Part shown: piece after piece, positions 10,915 through 19,260 of the stretch | Numbering within the stretch: position 1 is the first letter of the stretch | Layout: every line of letters begins with the position of its first letter | Assembly: GCF_018260555.1 (NCBI RefSeq) | Contig: NZ_JAGLBB010000006.1 | Span: 1 to 64,000, forward strand | Direction of reading: 5' to 3' | DNA: 64,000 bases | From: Deinococcus sp. | GTDB lineage: Bacteria; Deinococcota; Deinococci; Deinococcales; Deinococcaceae | The notes under the pieces: model-generated | Told to the model about the DNA's origin: nothing | The model's database searches: none | What the model saw: the letters and a program-made list of their open reading frames with translations, nothing else | Made by a program: the position numbers and the translations under genes

Positions 10915-11418
10915 TCAGCGGCCCACCTCGGACTGATTGGCGGTCTTCGGTACGTCGCCGTTCGCCTCACGCAGCGCCCGCCCCGCACCCTTCAGAACCG
11001 CGAACAGGGCGCCCAGCGCCACCTGCACGTCCCGGTCCCCGAGCAGCCCCATCAGTTCGCCCAGGCCCACGCCCTTCCCGGACGTGACGTGCCGCGCGCC
11101 CTCGTTCACGCCGGTCGTGATGGCGCTGCCCAGCAGGCCGACCTCACGCGGGTCCAGCGCCGCCAGGGTCTTTCCCAGTTCCGCAGCGTTGCGCAGCAGG
11201 GTCGTGCCGCTCTGGCCGCCCGTGAGGTGCAGCAGCGACGCGATCAGGCCCTCGCCGCCCCGCACGGTCTTGCCCGCCACATCCAGCACACCGTGCTCAT
11301 GGAGTTGGCGCAGCAGGTACAGGCCTTCTAACAGCGCGTCGGTGGAATCCTGGACCTCTGAACGCAGTTTCTCCTGCGCGGTCGGGGTGCGGGGCGTGAA
11401 TTCAAGTGGTTTCGCCAT
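10915..11418 (-). CDS. DUF1641 protein linked to formate dehydrogenase
   Basis: The family is small, helical and usually encoded next to FDH-like enzymes (for example yrhD beside yrhE in Bacillus subtilis); its biochemical role is not established. I place the start at ATG 11418 (MAKPLEFTPRTPT), behind GGAGA, giving 167 residues. The open frame continues upstream to 11565, but that extension runs through a dispersed palindromic element and is not real. The DUF1641 core is the Gly-rich stretch AITTGVNEGARH through GLGELMGLLGDRDVQ (about 100-130). No cysteine clusters or membrane segments are seen. Confidence 0.8.
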   Translation of the reverse strand: MAKPLEFTPRTPTAQEKLRSEVQDSTDALLEGLYLLRQLHEHGVLDVAGKTVRGGEGLIASLLHLTGGQSGTTLLRNAAELGKTLAALDPREVGLLGSAITTGVNEGARHVTSGKGVGLGELMGLLGDRDVQVALGALFAVLKGAGRALREANGDVPKTANQSEVGR

Positions 11419-11474
11419 GGTGTCTCCTGCGCGGAAGCGGAGAGGCGGTTGCCTGCTCCGCTTCCGCTGAATGT

Positions 11475-11612
11475 CATACGGACTCCGATTGAATGGGTTG
11501 CAAAGCCCGTTCAATCCGAGCGAAGCGAGTGGGAGCAACACAGATTCCGGACGTGGAGCCGACAATCCGGTGAAGTTTCGGATTGTTAGCGAAACAAACG
11601 GAATCCGTATCA
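11475..11612. repeat. Mosaic palindromic element, body type 2
   Basis: It starts TCATACGGACTCCGATTGAA, has the hairpin GATTGAATGGG...CCCGTTCAATC, then GAGTGGGAGCAACACAGATTC, a second hairpin ACAATCCG...CGGATTGT, and ends CGGAATCCGTATCA. Its final TCA is the stop codon of the FDH-like gene. It is the best copy of the body-2 version of the family. Confidence 0.8.
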
Positions 11613-14600
11613 GTCGTCAGCGCCGCCCAGCGCGTCGGCGCGGGCATTCAGGCTGTCGCCGTGCATGGGTAGTAGCCCACCGGGGAACACGTAGTCCGGC
11701 CGGGACCACTTGCGCGCGACTTCCACGCCGGTCTGCGGGGTCGGGTGGCCCCAGCGGTGGTTCTTGGCGGGCAGTGGGTTCTCACCCACGTCGCGCAGGA
11801 CTTCCATGCGTACGCGGGTGTCCTTGTACGCGGGCGTGTTCGTGATGCTGTCGCCCCGACTGCCGGTCAGGAAGTTCACGGCGTCCTCGGCTTTGCGGGC
11901 GTTCATGGGCACGAACACCTCGTGGCCGCTCACGCGGGCCGTGACGAGCGCGCGCAGGCGAACGGCGCCGTGCTCGCTGATCAGCCGCACCCACTGACCG
12001 CTCTGAAGCTGCCGGTCTGCGGCGAGTTCCGGGCTGACCTCCACGAACGAATCCGGCGCCTTCCCGGCAATGCCCTCCACGCGGAAGGTCATGTTGCCCT
12101 CGTGAAAGTGCTCCAGCATGCGCCCGCTGTTCAGGTGCAGGTCGAATTCGTCGTTAGGGGCTTCCTGGCGGGGCTTGTACGTGGCCGGGTACAGCCGGGC
12201 CTTGCCGTCCGGGAAGTTGAAGCGCTCGCGGTGCAGCAGCGGCGAGTCCGTGCCGTCCTCGGCGACCGGCCAGCACAGCGTGTCGTACCCCTGTAGGCGG
12301 TCGTAACTGACGCCCGCGAAGAACGGCGTGAGGCGCGCGATCTCGTCCATGATCTCGCCCGGGTGGCGGTACTGCCAGTCGGCGCCCATGCGCTGCGCGA
12401 CCGCCTGGTAGATCTGCCAGTCGGGTTTGGTGCCTTTCAGGGGCGGCATGACCTCGTACAGGCGCTGGATGCGGCGCTCGGTGTTCGTGAACGTGCCTTC
12501 TTTCTCCAGCGACGCGGCGGCCGGGAATACCACGTCCGCGTAGCGGGCGGTGTTCGTGAAGTACAGGTCCTGCACCACCAGGAACTCCAGCGCCTCGAAA
12601 CCCTGTTGCAGGTGGTTGGCGTTCGAGTCGGTGAGGCTCATTTCCTCACCCGTGATCCACATGGCCTTGAGCTTGCCCTCGATGGCTGCGTCGATCATCT
12701 GGGTGTTGTCCAGGCCGCGTTCCGGGCGCAGCGTGACGCCCCACTCGCGCTGGTGGCGCTGCACGACCAGATCGTCCCCGACCGGCTGGTACCCGCTGAC
12801 CTGATCAGGCATGGCGCCCATGTCGCTCGCACCCTGCACGTTGTTGTGACCGCGCAGCGGGAAGGCCCCGGTGCCCAGCTTGCCGAGGTTCCCGGTGATC
12901 AGCAGCAGGTTGCTGATGGCGGCGCTGGTATCGCTGCCGCCGCACTGCTGCGTGACCCCCATCGCCCACAGGATCGCCACGCGCTCCTCGGCGGCAATCT
13001 GGCGGGCCAGGGCCTCGAGCGTCGCGGCGTCAATGCCGGTTTCGCGCTCGGCGTACTCCAGGGTGTAGGTGCTGATGGACTCCCGGAATTCCTCCAGGCC
13101 GTTCACACGCTCCGCCAGGAACGCCTTGTCCTCCAGCCCATTCTCCAGGATGAAGCGGCTGATGGCGGCCAGCCACACGAAGTCCGTGCCGGGTTTCGGG
13201 CGGATGAACTGGTCGGCGCGGGTCGCGAGTTCATGTTCGCGGATGTCGAACACGATGACCTTCATGGTGCCCAGCTTCTGCGCGCGCTTCACGCGGGTCG
13301 CCAGGACCGGGTGGCTCTCGGCGGCGTTGCTGCCCACCGTGATCACCAGGGAAGCGTTCTCGATATCCTTGATGGTGCCGCTGTCCGCGCCGATCCCGGT
13401 CGTCAGGGACAGCCCCTTGCTGGCAGGCGACTGGCAGTAGCGCGAGCAGTTGTCCACGTTGTTCGTCCCGATCACCTGACGCGCGAACTTCTGCACCATG
13501 AACGCTTCCTCGTTGCTGGCCTTGCTGCTCGCCACGAACGCCAGGGCGTCCGGGCCGTTCCCCGCGCGGATTTCCGTAAAACGGCGCGCCACGAGGTCCA
13601 GCGCCTCGTCCCAGGTCGCCTCGCGGAACCGGTCGCCCTCGCGGATCAGCGGGGTGCTCAGGCGGTCTTCGCTGTTCACGTAATCCCAGCCGAACTTGCC
13701 TTTCACGCAGGTGCTGATGCCGTTGGCGTGCCCCAGGCCAGGCTCGACCTTCAGGATGTGCCGCTCATCCGTCCAAACGTCGAAGGAGCAGCCCACCCCG
13801 CAGTACGTGCACACCGTCTTGGTCTTCTTGATGTACCGGTCACGCGCGGCCGACTCGATCTCACTGACGTTCATGATCGGCCTGAGGCCCGTGCTGACCT
13901 CCACGCCCTTGACCACGTCGATGGCGGCGTCCCAGACGGGCAGCGGAATGCCCGTGAACAGGCCCGCCTCGCCGATCATGGAGTTCTCGATCAGGGCGTT
14001 GCAGGGGCAGACCGTGACACAGTGCCCGCAGCTGACGCAACTGCTCTCCCCGATGGGTTTGCCGCCGTCCCACAGCACGCGCGGCTGCTCCATCTCCCAG
14101 CCGATGGTCAGGGTCTCGTTCACCTGCACGTTCTGGCAGGCTTCCACGCACCGTCCGCATAGGATGCACTGATCCGGATCGTAGCGGTAAAAGGGGTTCG
14201 ATTCGTCCTTTGCGTACCCTTTCGGCTGGAACGGCCGGGTCTGATGTTCGATGCCCAGCACGCCCAGCGTGTTGTGCACGGTGCAGTTCCCGTTGTTGTT
14301 GTCACAGACCGTGCAGTACAGGTCGTGGTTTGCCACCAGCCGGTCATAGGCGTCTCGCTGCGCGGCGCGGGCGGCGATCGTCTGCGTGCGCACCATCATC
14401 CCGGCGGCCACCTTCGTGCCGCAGGCGCGGCCCACCACACCGTTGATCTCGACCGCGCAGGTATCGCAGGTCTGAATAGGCCCCAGTTGCGGGTGGTAAC
14501 ACACCTGCGCCAGCTCGATCTGCGCGCGGTTGATCACGTCCACCAGCGGCTCGCCCACCCACGCCAGTTGCGGCGCGCCGTCCACCGTCACCTGAACCTG

Positions 14601-14675
14601 CTCGCCACGCGGCGGCCGGGTCGGCCCCACCGTGGAACGGATGTGCACGTCGTTCGGCACGTCAATCTCGCCCAT
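11610..14675 (-). CDS. FDH-like molybdopterin oxidoreductase with NuoG-type N-terminus
   Basis: A cytoplasmic FdhA/YrhE-type enzyme of 1021 residues, expected to oxidise formate to CO2. From the N-terminus: a 2Fe-2S domain (C59, C70, C73, C85), a NuoG-type His-Cys module (C121, C124, C131, H134), two 4Fe-4S motifs (C170/173/176/180 and C213/216/219/223), a 4Fe-4S Mo-subunit domain (C289, C292, C296, C323), the Mo-pterin domains and a C-terminal cofactor-binding domain. The likely Mo ligand is C414, followed by Q415; E. coli FdhF has Sec-His there. RGHNNVQGASDMGA retains the conserved Arg. ATG 14675 follows GGAGG; an upstream in-frame ATG at 14714 lies between the -10 box and this site and is less likely. 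DUF1641 and FdhD follow. Confidence 0.88.
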   Translation of the reverse strand: MGEIDVPNDVHIRSTVGPTRPPRGEQVQVTVDGAPQLAWVGEPLVDVINRAQIELAQVCYHPQLGPIQTCDTCAVEINGVVGRACGTKVAAGMMVRTQTIAARAAQRDAYDRLVANHDLYCTVCDNNNGNCTVHNTLGVLGIEHQTRPFQPKGYAKDESNPFYRYDPDQCILCGRCVEACQNVQVNETLTIGWEMEQPRVLWDGGKPIGESSCVSCGHCVTVCPCNALIENSMIGEAGLFTGIPLPVWDAAIDVVKGVEVSTGLRPIMNVSEIESAARDRYIKKTKTVCTYCGVGCSFDVWTDERHILKVEPGLGHANGISTCVKGKFGWDYVNSEDRLSTPLIREGDRFREATWDEALDLVARRFTEIRAGNGPDALAFVASSKASNEEAFMVQKFARQVIGTNNVDNCSRYCQSPASKGLSLTTGIGADSGTIKDIENASLVITVGSNAAESHPVLATRVKRAQKLGTMKVIVFDIREHELATRADQFIRPKPGTDFVWLAAISRFILENGLEDKAFLAERVNGLEEFRESISTYTLEYAERETGIDAATLEALARQIAAEERVAILWAMGVTQQCGGSDTSAAISNLLLITGNLGKLGTGAFPLRGHNNVQGASDMGAMPDQVSGYQPVGDDLVVQRHQREWGVTLRPERGLDNTQMIDAAIEGKLKAMWITGEEMSLTDSNANHLQQGFEALEFLVVQDLYFTNTARYADVVFPAAASLEKEGTFTNTERRIQRLYEVMPPLKGTKPDWQIYQAVAQRMGADWQYRHPGEIMDEIARLTPFFAGVSYDRLQGYDTLCWPVAEDGTDSPLLHRERFNFPDGKARLYPATYKPRQEAPNDEFDLHLNSGRMLEHFHEGNMTFRVEGIAGKAPDSFVEVSPELAADRQLQSGQWVRLISEHGAVRLRALVTARVSGHEVFVPMNARKAEDAVNFLTGSRGDSITNTPAYKDTRVRMEVLRDVGENPLPAKNHRWGHPTPQTGVEVARKWSRPDYVFPGGLLPMHGDSLNARADALGGADD

Positions 14676-14703
14676 ACTTTCCTCCCTGAAGCTTTCAAGG
14701 GCG

Positions 14704-14709
14704 AGTATA
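14704..14709 (-). promoter_or_regulatory. -10 box for the FDH-like gene
   Basis: On the minus strand this reads TATACT, about 29 bases before the chosen ATG, with GGAGG between them. ATGAAG (14726-14731, 14742-14747) and CTTCAT (14753-14758) lie just upstream and may be a regulator site. Confidence 0.5.
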
Positions 14710-14806
14710 GGCACGACCCTCGAACATGAAGAGACGGTCAGATGAAGCCGGACTTCATGAATCCCATCCCCAACTGTCCCGCCGCACGGTAAGGCGGCCG
14801 CGTGCG

Positions 14807-15751
14807 CTACAGCACCAGCACGCCGTGATGCTTGGCCTTCTCCTGCGGTTCCACGTGAATGCTGATCGACGACTGCGGCGTCTCGGCGCGGATGGCGTCC
14901 TCCAGGCGGTCGCAGATGCTGTGCGCCTCCTGCACCGTCATGTCACCCGGCACCACCATGTGGAACTCGATGAACGTCACGCTTCCCGCGTGCCGGGTGC
15001 GCAGGTCATGCATCTCCAGCGCGCCCTGTCCGTGCAGACTCATCGCCTGCCGGATCTTCGCCTCGACATCCGGTTCCACCGCCGCGTCCATCAGGCCGCC
15101 CACACTCTCTCGCACCAACCGCCACCCGCTCCACAGGATGTTCAGCGCCACCAGAATCGCCAGCAGCGGGTCCAGCCACGCCTGCCCCGTCAGGCGCGCC
15201 GCCAGCACGCCCAGCAGCACGCCCGCGCTGGTGATGACGTCACTGAACACGTGCCGCCCATCGGCCAGCAGCGCCGGCGACCGTAGCGCCCGCCCCTGGC
15301 GCAGCAGCACCGACGCCCATACGGCGTTCAGCACGCCGGCCCCCAGGTTCACGCCCAACCCCGGGAGGCCCAACCCCGGTAAACCCAGCCCCGCCTGCCC
15401 CGGCAGTGGGACCGGATTCAGCAGCGCCGGTAGCGCCTCGCGCACGATGGCGGCCGCCGCCAGCACGATCAGCACGCCCTCGGCCACCGCGCTGAAGTAC
15501 TCGGCCTTCGTGTGCCCGTACGGGTGGTTGGCGTCTGCCGGGCGGGCCGCGACCCGCAGCGCGATCAGCGCCGCGACCGCCGCCGCCACGTTGATGATGC
15601 TTTCCAGCGCGTCCGAGTACAGCGCCACGCTGCCGGTCATGAGGTACGCCACGTACTTCAGGGACAGCACCACCACCGCCACGAGAATGCTGCCCAGCGC
15701 CAGTCTGGACGCACGCGAGGAAGTCTGCCGGGAGGTCGAGGAAGCCGTCAC
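14807..15751 (-). CDS. Cation diffusion facilitator (CDF) metal exporter
   Basis: A 314-residue inner-membrane antiporter that exports a divalent metal in exchange for protons. Six membrane segments precede a C-terminal cytoplasmic ferredoxin-like domain (about 215-314, with HxxxH-type residues in HMVVPGDMTVQEAH). The TM2 metal site reads YSDALES, so the second Asp of the common DxxxD pattern is Ser; the TM5 site is HVFSD (HxxxD). YGHTKAEYFSA is a family signature. A Gly/Leu/Pro repeat, GLGLPGLGLPGLG, lengthens the loop after TM3. Start is GTG at 15751, 7 bases after a TACGCT box, so it is probably leaderless. Mn or Zn is likely; sequence does not decide. Confidence 0.87.
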   Translation of the reverse strand: MTASSTSRQTSSRASRLALGSILVAVVVLSLKYVAYLMTGSVALYSDALESIINVAAAVAALIALRVAARPADANHPYGHTKAEYFSAVAEGVLIVLAAAAIVREALPALLNPVPLPGQAGLGLPGLGLPGLGVNLGAGVLNAVWASVLLRQGRALRSPALLADGRHVFSDVITSAGVLLGVLAARLTGQAWLDPLLAILVALNILWSGWRLVRESVGGLMDAAVEPDVEAKIRQAMSLHGQGALEMHDLRTRHAGSVTFIEFHMVVPGDMTVQEAHSICDRLEDAIRAETPQSSISIHVEPQEKAKHHGVLVL

Positions 15752-15867
15752 CCGTGGAGCGTAGCAGGGTTAGGCAACCCGAAAACCGTGCCCTGCCCGG
15801 GAACACGGCCCGCCACGCCCGCTCCCCCCAAGGCAGGCCATTACGCCCAGGGCAGAACGCCGCCTGA

Positions 15868-15873
15868 TACTAT
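15868..15873 (+). promoter_or_regulatory. -10 box of leaderless uvrD
   Basis: TACTAT (in TGATACTATT) ends 7 bases before the GTG at 15880, so transcription should begin at or next to the start codon. There is no ribosome site. Confidence 0.6.
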
Positions 15874-15879
15874 TCCCAG

Positions 15880-18800
15880 GTGAACCCGCCCGACCTGCTC
15901 GCCCAACTGAACCCCACCCAGGCACAGGCCGCCGACCACCACGAAGGCCCCGCCCTGGTCATCGCCGGCGCCGGCAGCGGCAAAACCCGCACCCTCATCT
16001 ACCGCATCGCCCACCTGATCGGCCACTACGGCGTGGCGCCCGGCGAGATCCTCGCTGTGACCTTCACCAACAAGGCCGCCGCCGAAATGCGCGAACGCGC
16101 CAGCCACCTCGTCCCCGGCGCCCAAAACCTCTGGATGAGCACCTTCCACAGCGCCGGCGTGCGCATCCTGCGCGCCTACGGCGAGCACATCGGATTGAAA
16201 CGCGGCTTCGTCATCTATGACGACGACGACCAGCTCGACGTTCTCAAGGACATCATGGGCAGCCTCCCCGGCATCGGCCCCGACACCAACCCCCGCGTTC
16301 TGCGCGGCATCCTCGACCGCGCCAAGAGCAACCTCCAGACCCCAACCGACCTCGACCGCGCCCACGAACCCTACCTCAACGGCATTCCCAAAGAAGCCGC
16401 CGCCGAAGCCTACCGCCGCTACGAAACGCGCAAGAAAGCCCAGAACGCCATCGACTTCGGCGACCTCATCACCGAGACCGTCCGCCTGTTCCGCGAGGTC
16501 CCCGCCGTCCTGAACGCCGTCCAGAACCGCGCCCGGTTCATTCACGTCGACGAGTACCAGGACACCAACAAAGCCCAGTACGAACTGACCCGCCTGCTCG
16601 CCTCCAGGGACCGCAACCTGCTGGTCGTCGGGGACCCCGACCAGTGCCTGCCGCCCGGCACCCTGATCGGCACGCCGCAGGGACCGCGCCCCATCGAGAC
16701 CATCGCGGAAGGCGACACCGTGTGCGGCGTCGGCGCGTCCTGCACGCGCCTGCCCGCGCAGGTCACGCACGTCAAACGCGGCCACTCGTGCGGGCCACTC
16801 TGGAACGTGCAGACGGCAGAACACACGCTGCGCGGCACGCCGCACCACATCGTTCTCGCGCGGCACCAGCCCATGCAGGGACAGTGGTACGTGTACCTGA
16901 TGTACCGCGAGGACCGCGGCTACCGCGTGGGCCTGACCGTCGGCGCGCGGCAGAACAGCGAGGGGCAGCCCGACTACGGTTACCGCGTCCGCCTGAACCA
17001 GGAGAACGGAGACAAGGTCTGGGTCCTGCGCGTCTGCGACACCCGCGCCGACGCCGCGTACTGGGAAGCGCTGTACGCCGCCCGCTACGGCCTGCCCACG
17101 GCGCTGTTCCACGGCGTCGGCCGGAACCTCGCCATGGGCGACGACCACCTGCAACGCCTGTTCCGCGAGATCGACACGCCCGCCGCCGCCCGCCGCCTGA
17201 TGACGGACCTGCACCTGCACCCGGACTTCCCGCACCACCGCCCGCAGAACGGCGTGCGCCGCCAGAGCCTGAACCTCATCATGTTCCAGGACCACCGGCA
17301 CGGCAGCGTCGGCTACCACCGCATCCAGTGGAGCAGCAACCGCGCCGACATCGCCGCGAAACTCACGGACGCCGGGCACGCCGTCCGCACGAACGGACGC
17401 GGCGGCTACCGCCTCGAACTCAGCTGCAAGGACTACCCACAGGCCCTGGCCGAGGCCCGCCAGATCGCGCAGGACGGCGGCCTGGAGCTGCAACGCAAAG
17501 CGCAGATCGGCGGCGCCATGTACGCCTTCACGCCCCTGTCACACCTGCACCCTGGCATGCTCCTGCTGGCCGACACCCCACACGGCCTCCAGGAAACAGC
17601 CGTCACGCAGGTCACGCAGGAACACTACGACGGCCCCGTGTACGACCTGACCGTCACCCCCACCCACACCTACCTCGCGGGCGGTCTGCTTGTCCACAAC
17701 AGCATCTACAAGTTCCGTGGCGCGGACATTCAGAACATCCTCGACTTCCAGAAGGACTACACCGACGCGAAGGTCTACATGCTGGAGCACAACTACCGCT
17801 CCAGCGCCCGCGTGCTCGGCATCGCCAACCGCCTGATCGAGAACAACGCCGAACGCCTCGACAAGACCCTGAAAGCCGTCAAGGAAGACGGGCCGCCCGT
17901 CGTGTTCCACCGCGCCACCGACCACCGCGCCGAGGGGGACTTCGTATCCGAGTGGATCACGCGCCTGCACACCCAGGAGGGCCGCCCGCTGACGGACATG
18001 GCCGTGCTGTACCGCACGAACGCGCAGTCCCGCGTGATCGAGGAGAGCCTGCGCCGCGTGCAGATTCCTGCGAAGATCGTGGGCGGCGTGGGCTTCTATG
18101 ACCGCCGGGAAGTCCGGGACATCCTCGCCTACGCCCGCCTTTCTCTTAACCCCAGTGACGACGTGGCGCTGCGCCGCATCATCGGGCGGCCCCGGCGTGG
18201 CATCGGTGACACGGCCCTCACGAAACTCCTGGAGTGGGCCGCCGCGCACCGCACCAGCCTGCTCGAAGCCTGCGCCCGCGCCGACACGGACGGCATTCTT
18301 GACCGTGGCGCGCAGAAAGCCGTGGATTTCGCCGCACTGATGCACGCCATGAGCGAAGCCGCCGACAACTACGAACCCGGCCCGTTCCTGCGCTACGTGA
18401 TCGAAACCAGCGGGTACCTCGACCTGCTCCGCCAGGAAGGCCCGGAAGGACAGGTCCGCGCCGAGAACCTCGACGAACTCGTGAACGCCGCCGAGGAATG
18501 GTCCCAGGAACATGAGGGCACCATCGGCGATTTCCTCGACGACGCCGCCCTGCTGTCCAGCGTGGACGACATGCGCACCAAGCAGGAGAACAGGGACACC
18601 CCGGAAGACGCCGTGACCCTCATGACCATGCACAACGCCAAGGGCCTGGAATTCCCGGTCGTGTTCATCGTGGGCGTCGAGGAAGGCCTGCTGCCCAGCA
18701 AGGGCGCCATCGCCGAGGCGGGCGGTATCGAGGAGGAACGCCGCCTGTTCTACGTCGGCATCACCCGCGCCATGGACCGCCTGTTCCTGACCGCCGCCGA

Positions 18801-19149
18801 GAACCGCATGCAGTACGGCAAAACCAACGCCGCCGAGGACAGCCGCTTCCTTGAGGAAATCGAAGGCGGCTTCGACACCGTTGATCCCTACGGGCAGGTC
18901 GTCGAGTACCGCGCCAAAAGCTGGAAAACCTACCGCCCCACCGTCCCCACCAGCGCCGTCAAGAACACCAGCCCCCTGACCTCCGGCATGGCGTACCGGG
19001 GCGGCGAACGCGTCCGCCACCCAAAATTCGGCGAGGGACAGGTCCTCGCCGTAGCCGGCATCGGCGACCGGCAGGAAGTCACGGTGCACTTCCCGACCGC
19101 CGGAACGAAAAAACTCCTGGTGAAATTCGCAAACCTCTCACCCGCCTGA
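15880..19149 (+). CDS. uvrD: UvrD/PcrA-type superfamily 1 DNA helicase with in-frame intein
   Basis: A 3'-5' DNA helicase for nucleotide-excision and mismatch repair. The 1089-residue precursor contains a 352-residue intein (256-607); the spliced helicase would be about 737 residues, normal for the family. Motifs: Q-motif and Walker A (AGAGSGKT near 29-36), Ia (TFTNKAAAEMRER), II (VDEYQDTN near 231), III split by the intein (VGDPDQ / SIYKFRGAD), IV (EHNYRSS), V (TMHNAKGLEFPVVF) and VI (EERRLFYVGITRA). The C-terminal domain (RVRHPKFGEGQVLA) is the Tudor-like tail of PcrA. Start is GTG 15880, 7 bases after a TACTAT -10 box. Confidence 0.95.
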   Translation: MNPPDLLAQLNPTQAQAADHHEGPALVIAGAGSGKTRTLIYRIAHLIGHYGVAPGEILAVTFTNKAAAEMRERASHLVPGAQNLWMSTFHSAGVRILRAYGEHIGLKRGFVIYDDDDQLDVLKDIMGSLPGIGPDTNPRVLRGILDRAKSNLQTPTDLDRAHEPYLNGIPKEAAAEAYRRYETRKKAQNAIDFGDLITETVRLFREVPAVLNAVQNRARFIHVDEYQDTNKAQYELTRLLASRDRNLLVVGDPDQCLPPGTLIGTPQGPRPIETIAEGDTVCGVGASCTRLPAQVTHVKRGHSCGPLWNVQTAEHTLRGTPHHIVLARHQPMQGQWYVYLMYREDRGYRVGLTVGARQNSEGQPDYGYRVRLNQENGDKVWVLRVCDTRADAAYWEALYAARYGLPTALFHGVGRNLAMGDDHLQRLFREIDTPAAARRLMTDLHLHPDFPHHRPQNGVRRQSLNLIMFQDHRHGSVGYHRIQWSSNRADIAAKLTDAGHAVRTNGRGGYRLELSCKDYPQALAEARQIAQDGGLELQRKAQIGGAMYAFTPLSHLHPGMLLLADTPHGLQETAVTQVTQEHYDGPVYDLTVTPTHTYLAGGLLVHNSIYKFRGADIQNILDFQKDYTDAKVYMLEHNYRSSARVLGIANRLIENNAERLDKTLKAVKEDGPPVVFHRATDHRAEGDFVSEWITRLHTQEGRPLTDMAVLYRTNAQSRVIEESLRRVQIPAKIVGGVGFYDRREVRDILAYARLSLNPSDDVALRRIIGRPRRGIGDTALTKLLEWAAAHRTSLLEACARADTDGILDRGAQKAVDFAALMHAMSEAADNYEPGPFLRYVIETSGYLDLLRQEGPEGQVRAENLDELVNAAEEWSQEHEGTIGDFLDDAALLSSVDDMRTKQENRDTPEDAVTLMTMHNAKGLEFPVVFIVGVEEGLLPSKGAIAEAGGIEEERRLFYVGITRAMDRLFLTAAENRMQYGKTNAAEDSRFLEEIEGGFDTVDPYGQVVEYRAKSWKTYRPTVPTSAVKNTSPLTSGMAYRGGERVRHPKFGEGQVLAVAGIGDRQEVTVHFPTAGTKKLLVKFANLSPA
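16645..17700 (+). mobile_element. Intein in motif III of UvrD, with a GIY-YIG-like insert
   Basis: The element encodes 352 residues, starting at Cys256 and ending His606-Asn607, with Ser608 as the +1 extein residue, which are canonical splicing residues. Block A is CLPPGTLIGTPQG, block B is RGTPHHIVLA (about 318-327), and block F/G is YDLTVTPTHTYLAGGLLVHN. It interrupts the ATPase motif III codon run between DQ and SIY. The central 200 residues hold no LAGLIDADG motif. Instead WYVYLMYREDRGYRVGLT (336-353) and a downstream AAYWEALYAARYGLPT resemble a GIY-YIG nuclease core, followed by a PHHRPQ region. Nuclease identity is inference. Confidence 0.9.
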
Positions 19150-19207
19150 ACGTCGGGCCGGGGTGGTACCGTTGCCGGTTGACGATGTGGCGGAGTCTGC
19201 CGGCTGA

Positions 19208-19256
19208 TACCGATTCCGCTTGATTCGCTGCAGTCGCGAATCAAGCGGAATCCGGC
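19208..19256. repeat. Palindromic element core between uvrD and LRV gene
   Basis: ATTCCGCTTGATTCG (19213-19227) and CGAATCAAGCGGAAT (19237-19251) form a perfect 15-bp stem with a 9-base loop. It is the core of the mosaic family and lies between convergent genes, so it probably acts as a bidirectional terminator. Confidence 0.8.
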
Positions 19257-19260
19257 TTGG

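Noticed and set aside
11419..11565. N-terminal extension of the DUF1641 protein
   Set aside because: The extra residues come from a dispersed palindromic element; ATG 11418 has its own ribosome site.
12363..14162. Long open frame (599 codons) on the plus strand opposite the FDH-like gene
   Set aside because: It is antisense to a gene with clear domains. GC-rich codons leave long open frames in reverse, and the product has no recognisable motif.
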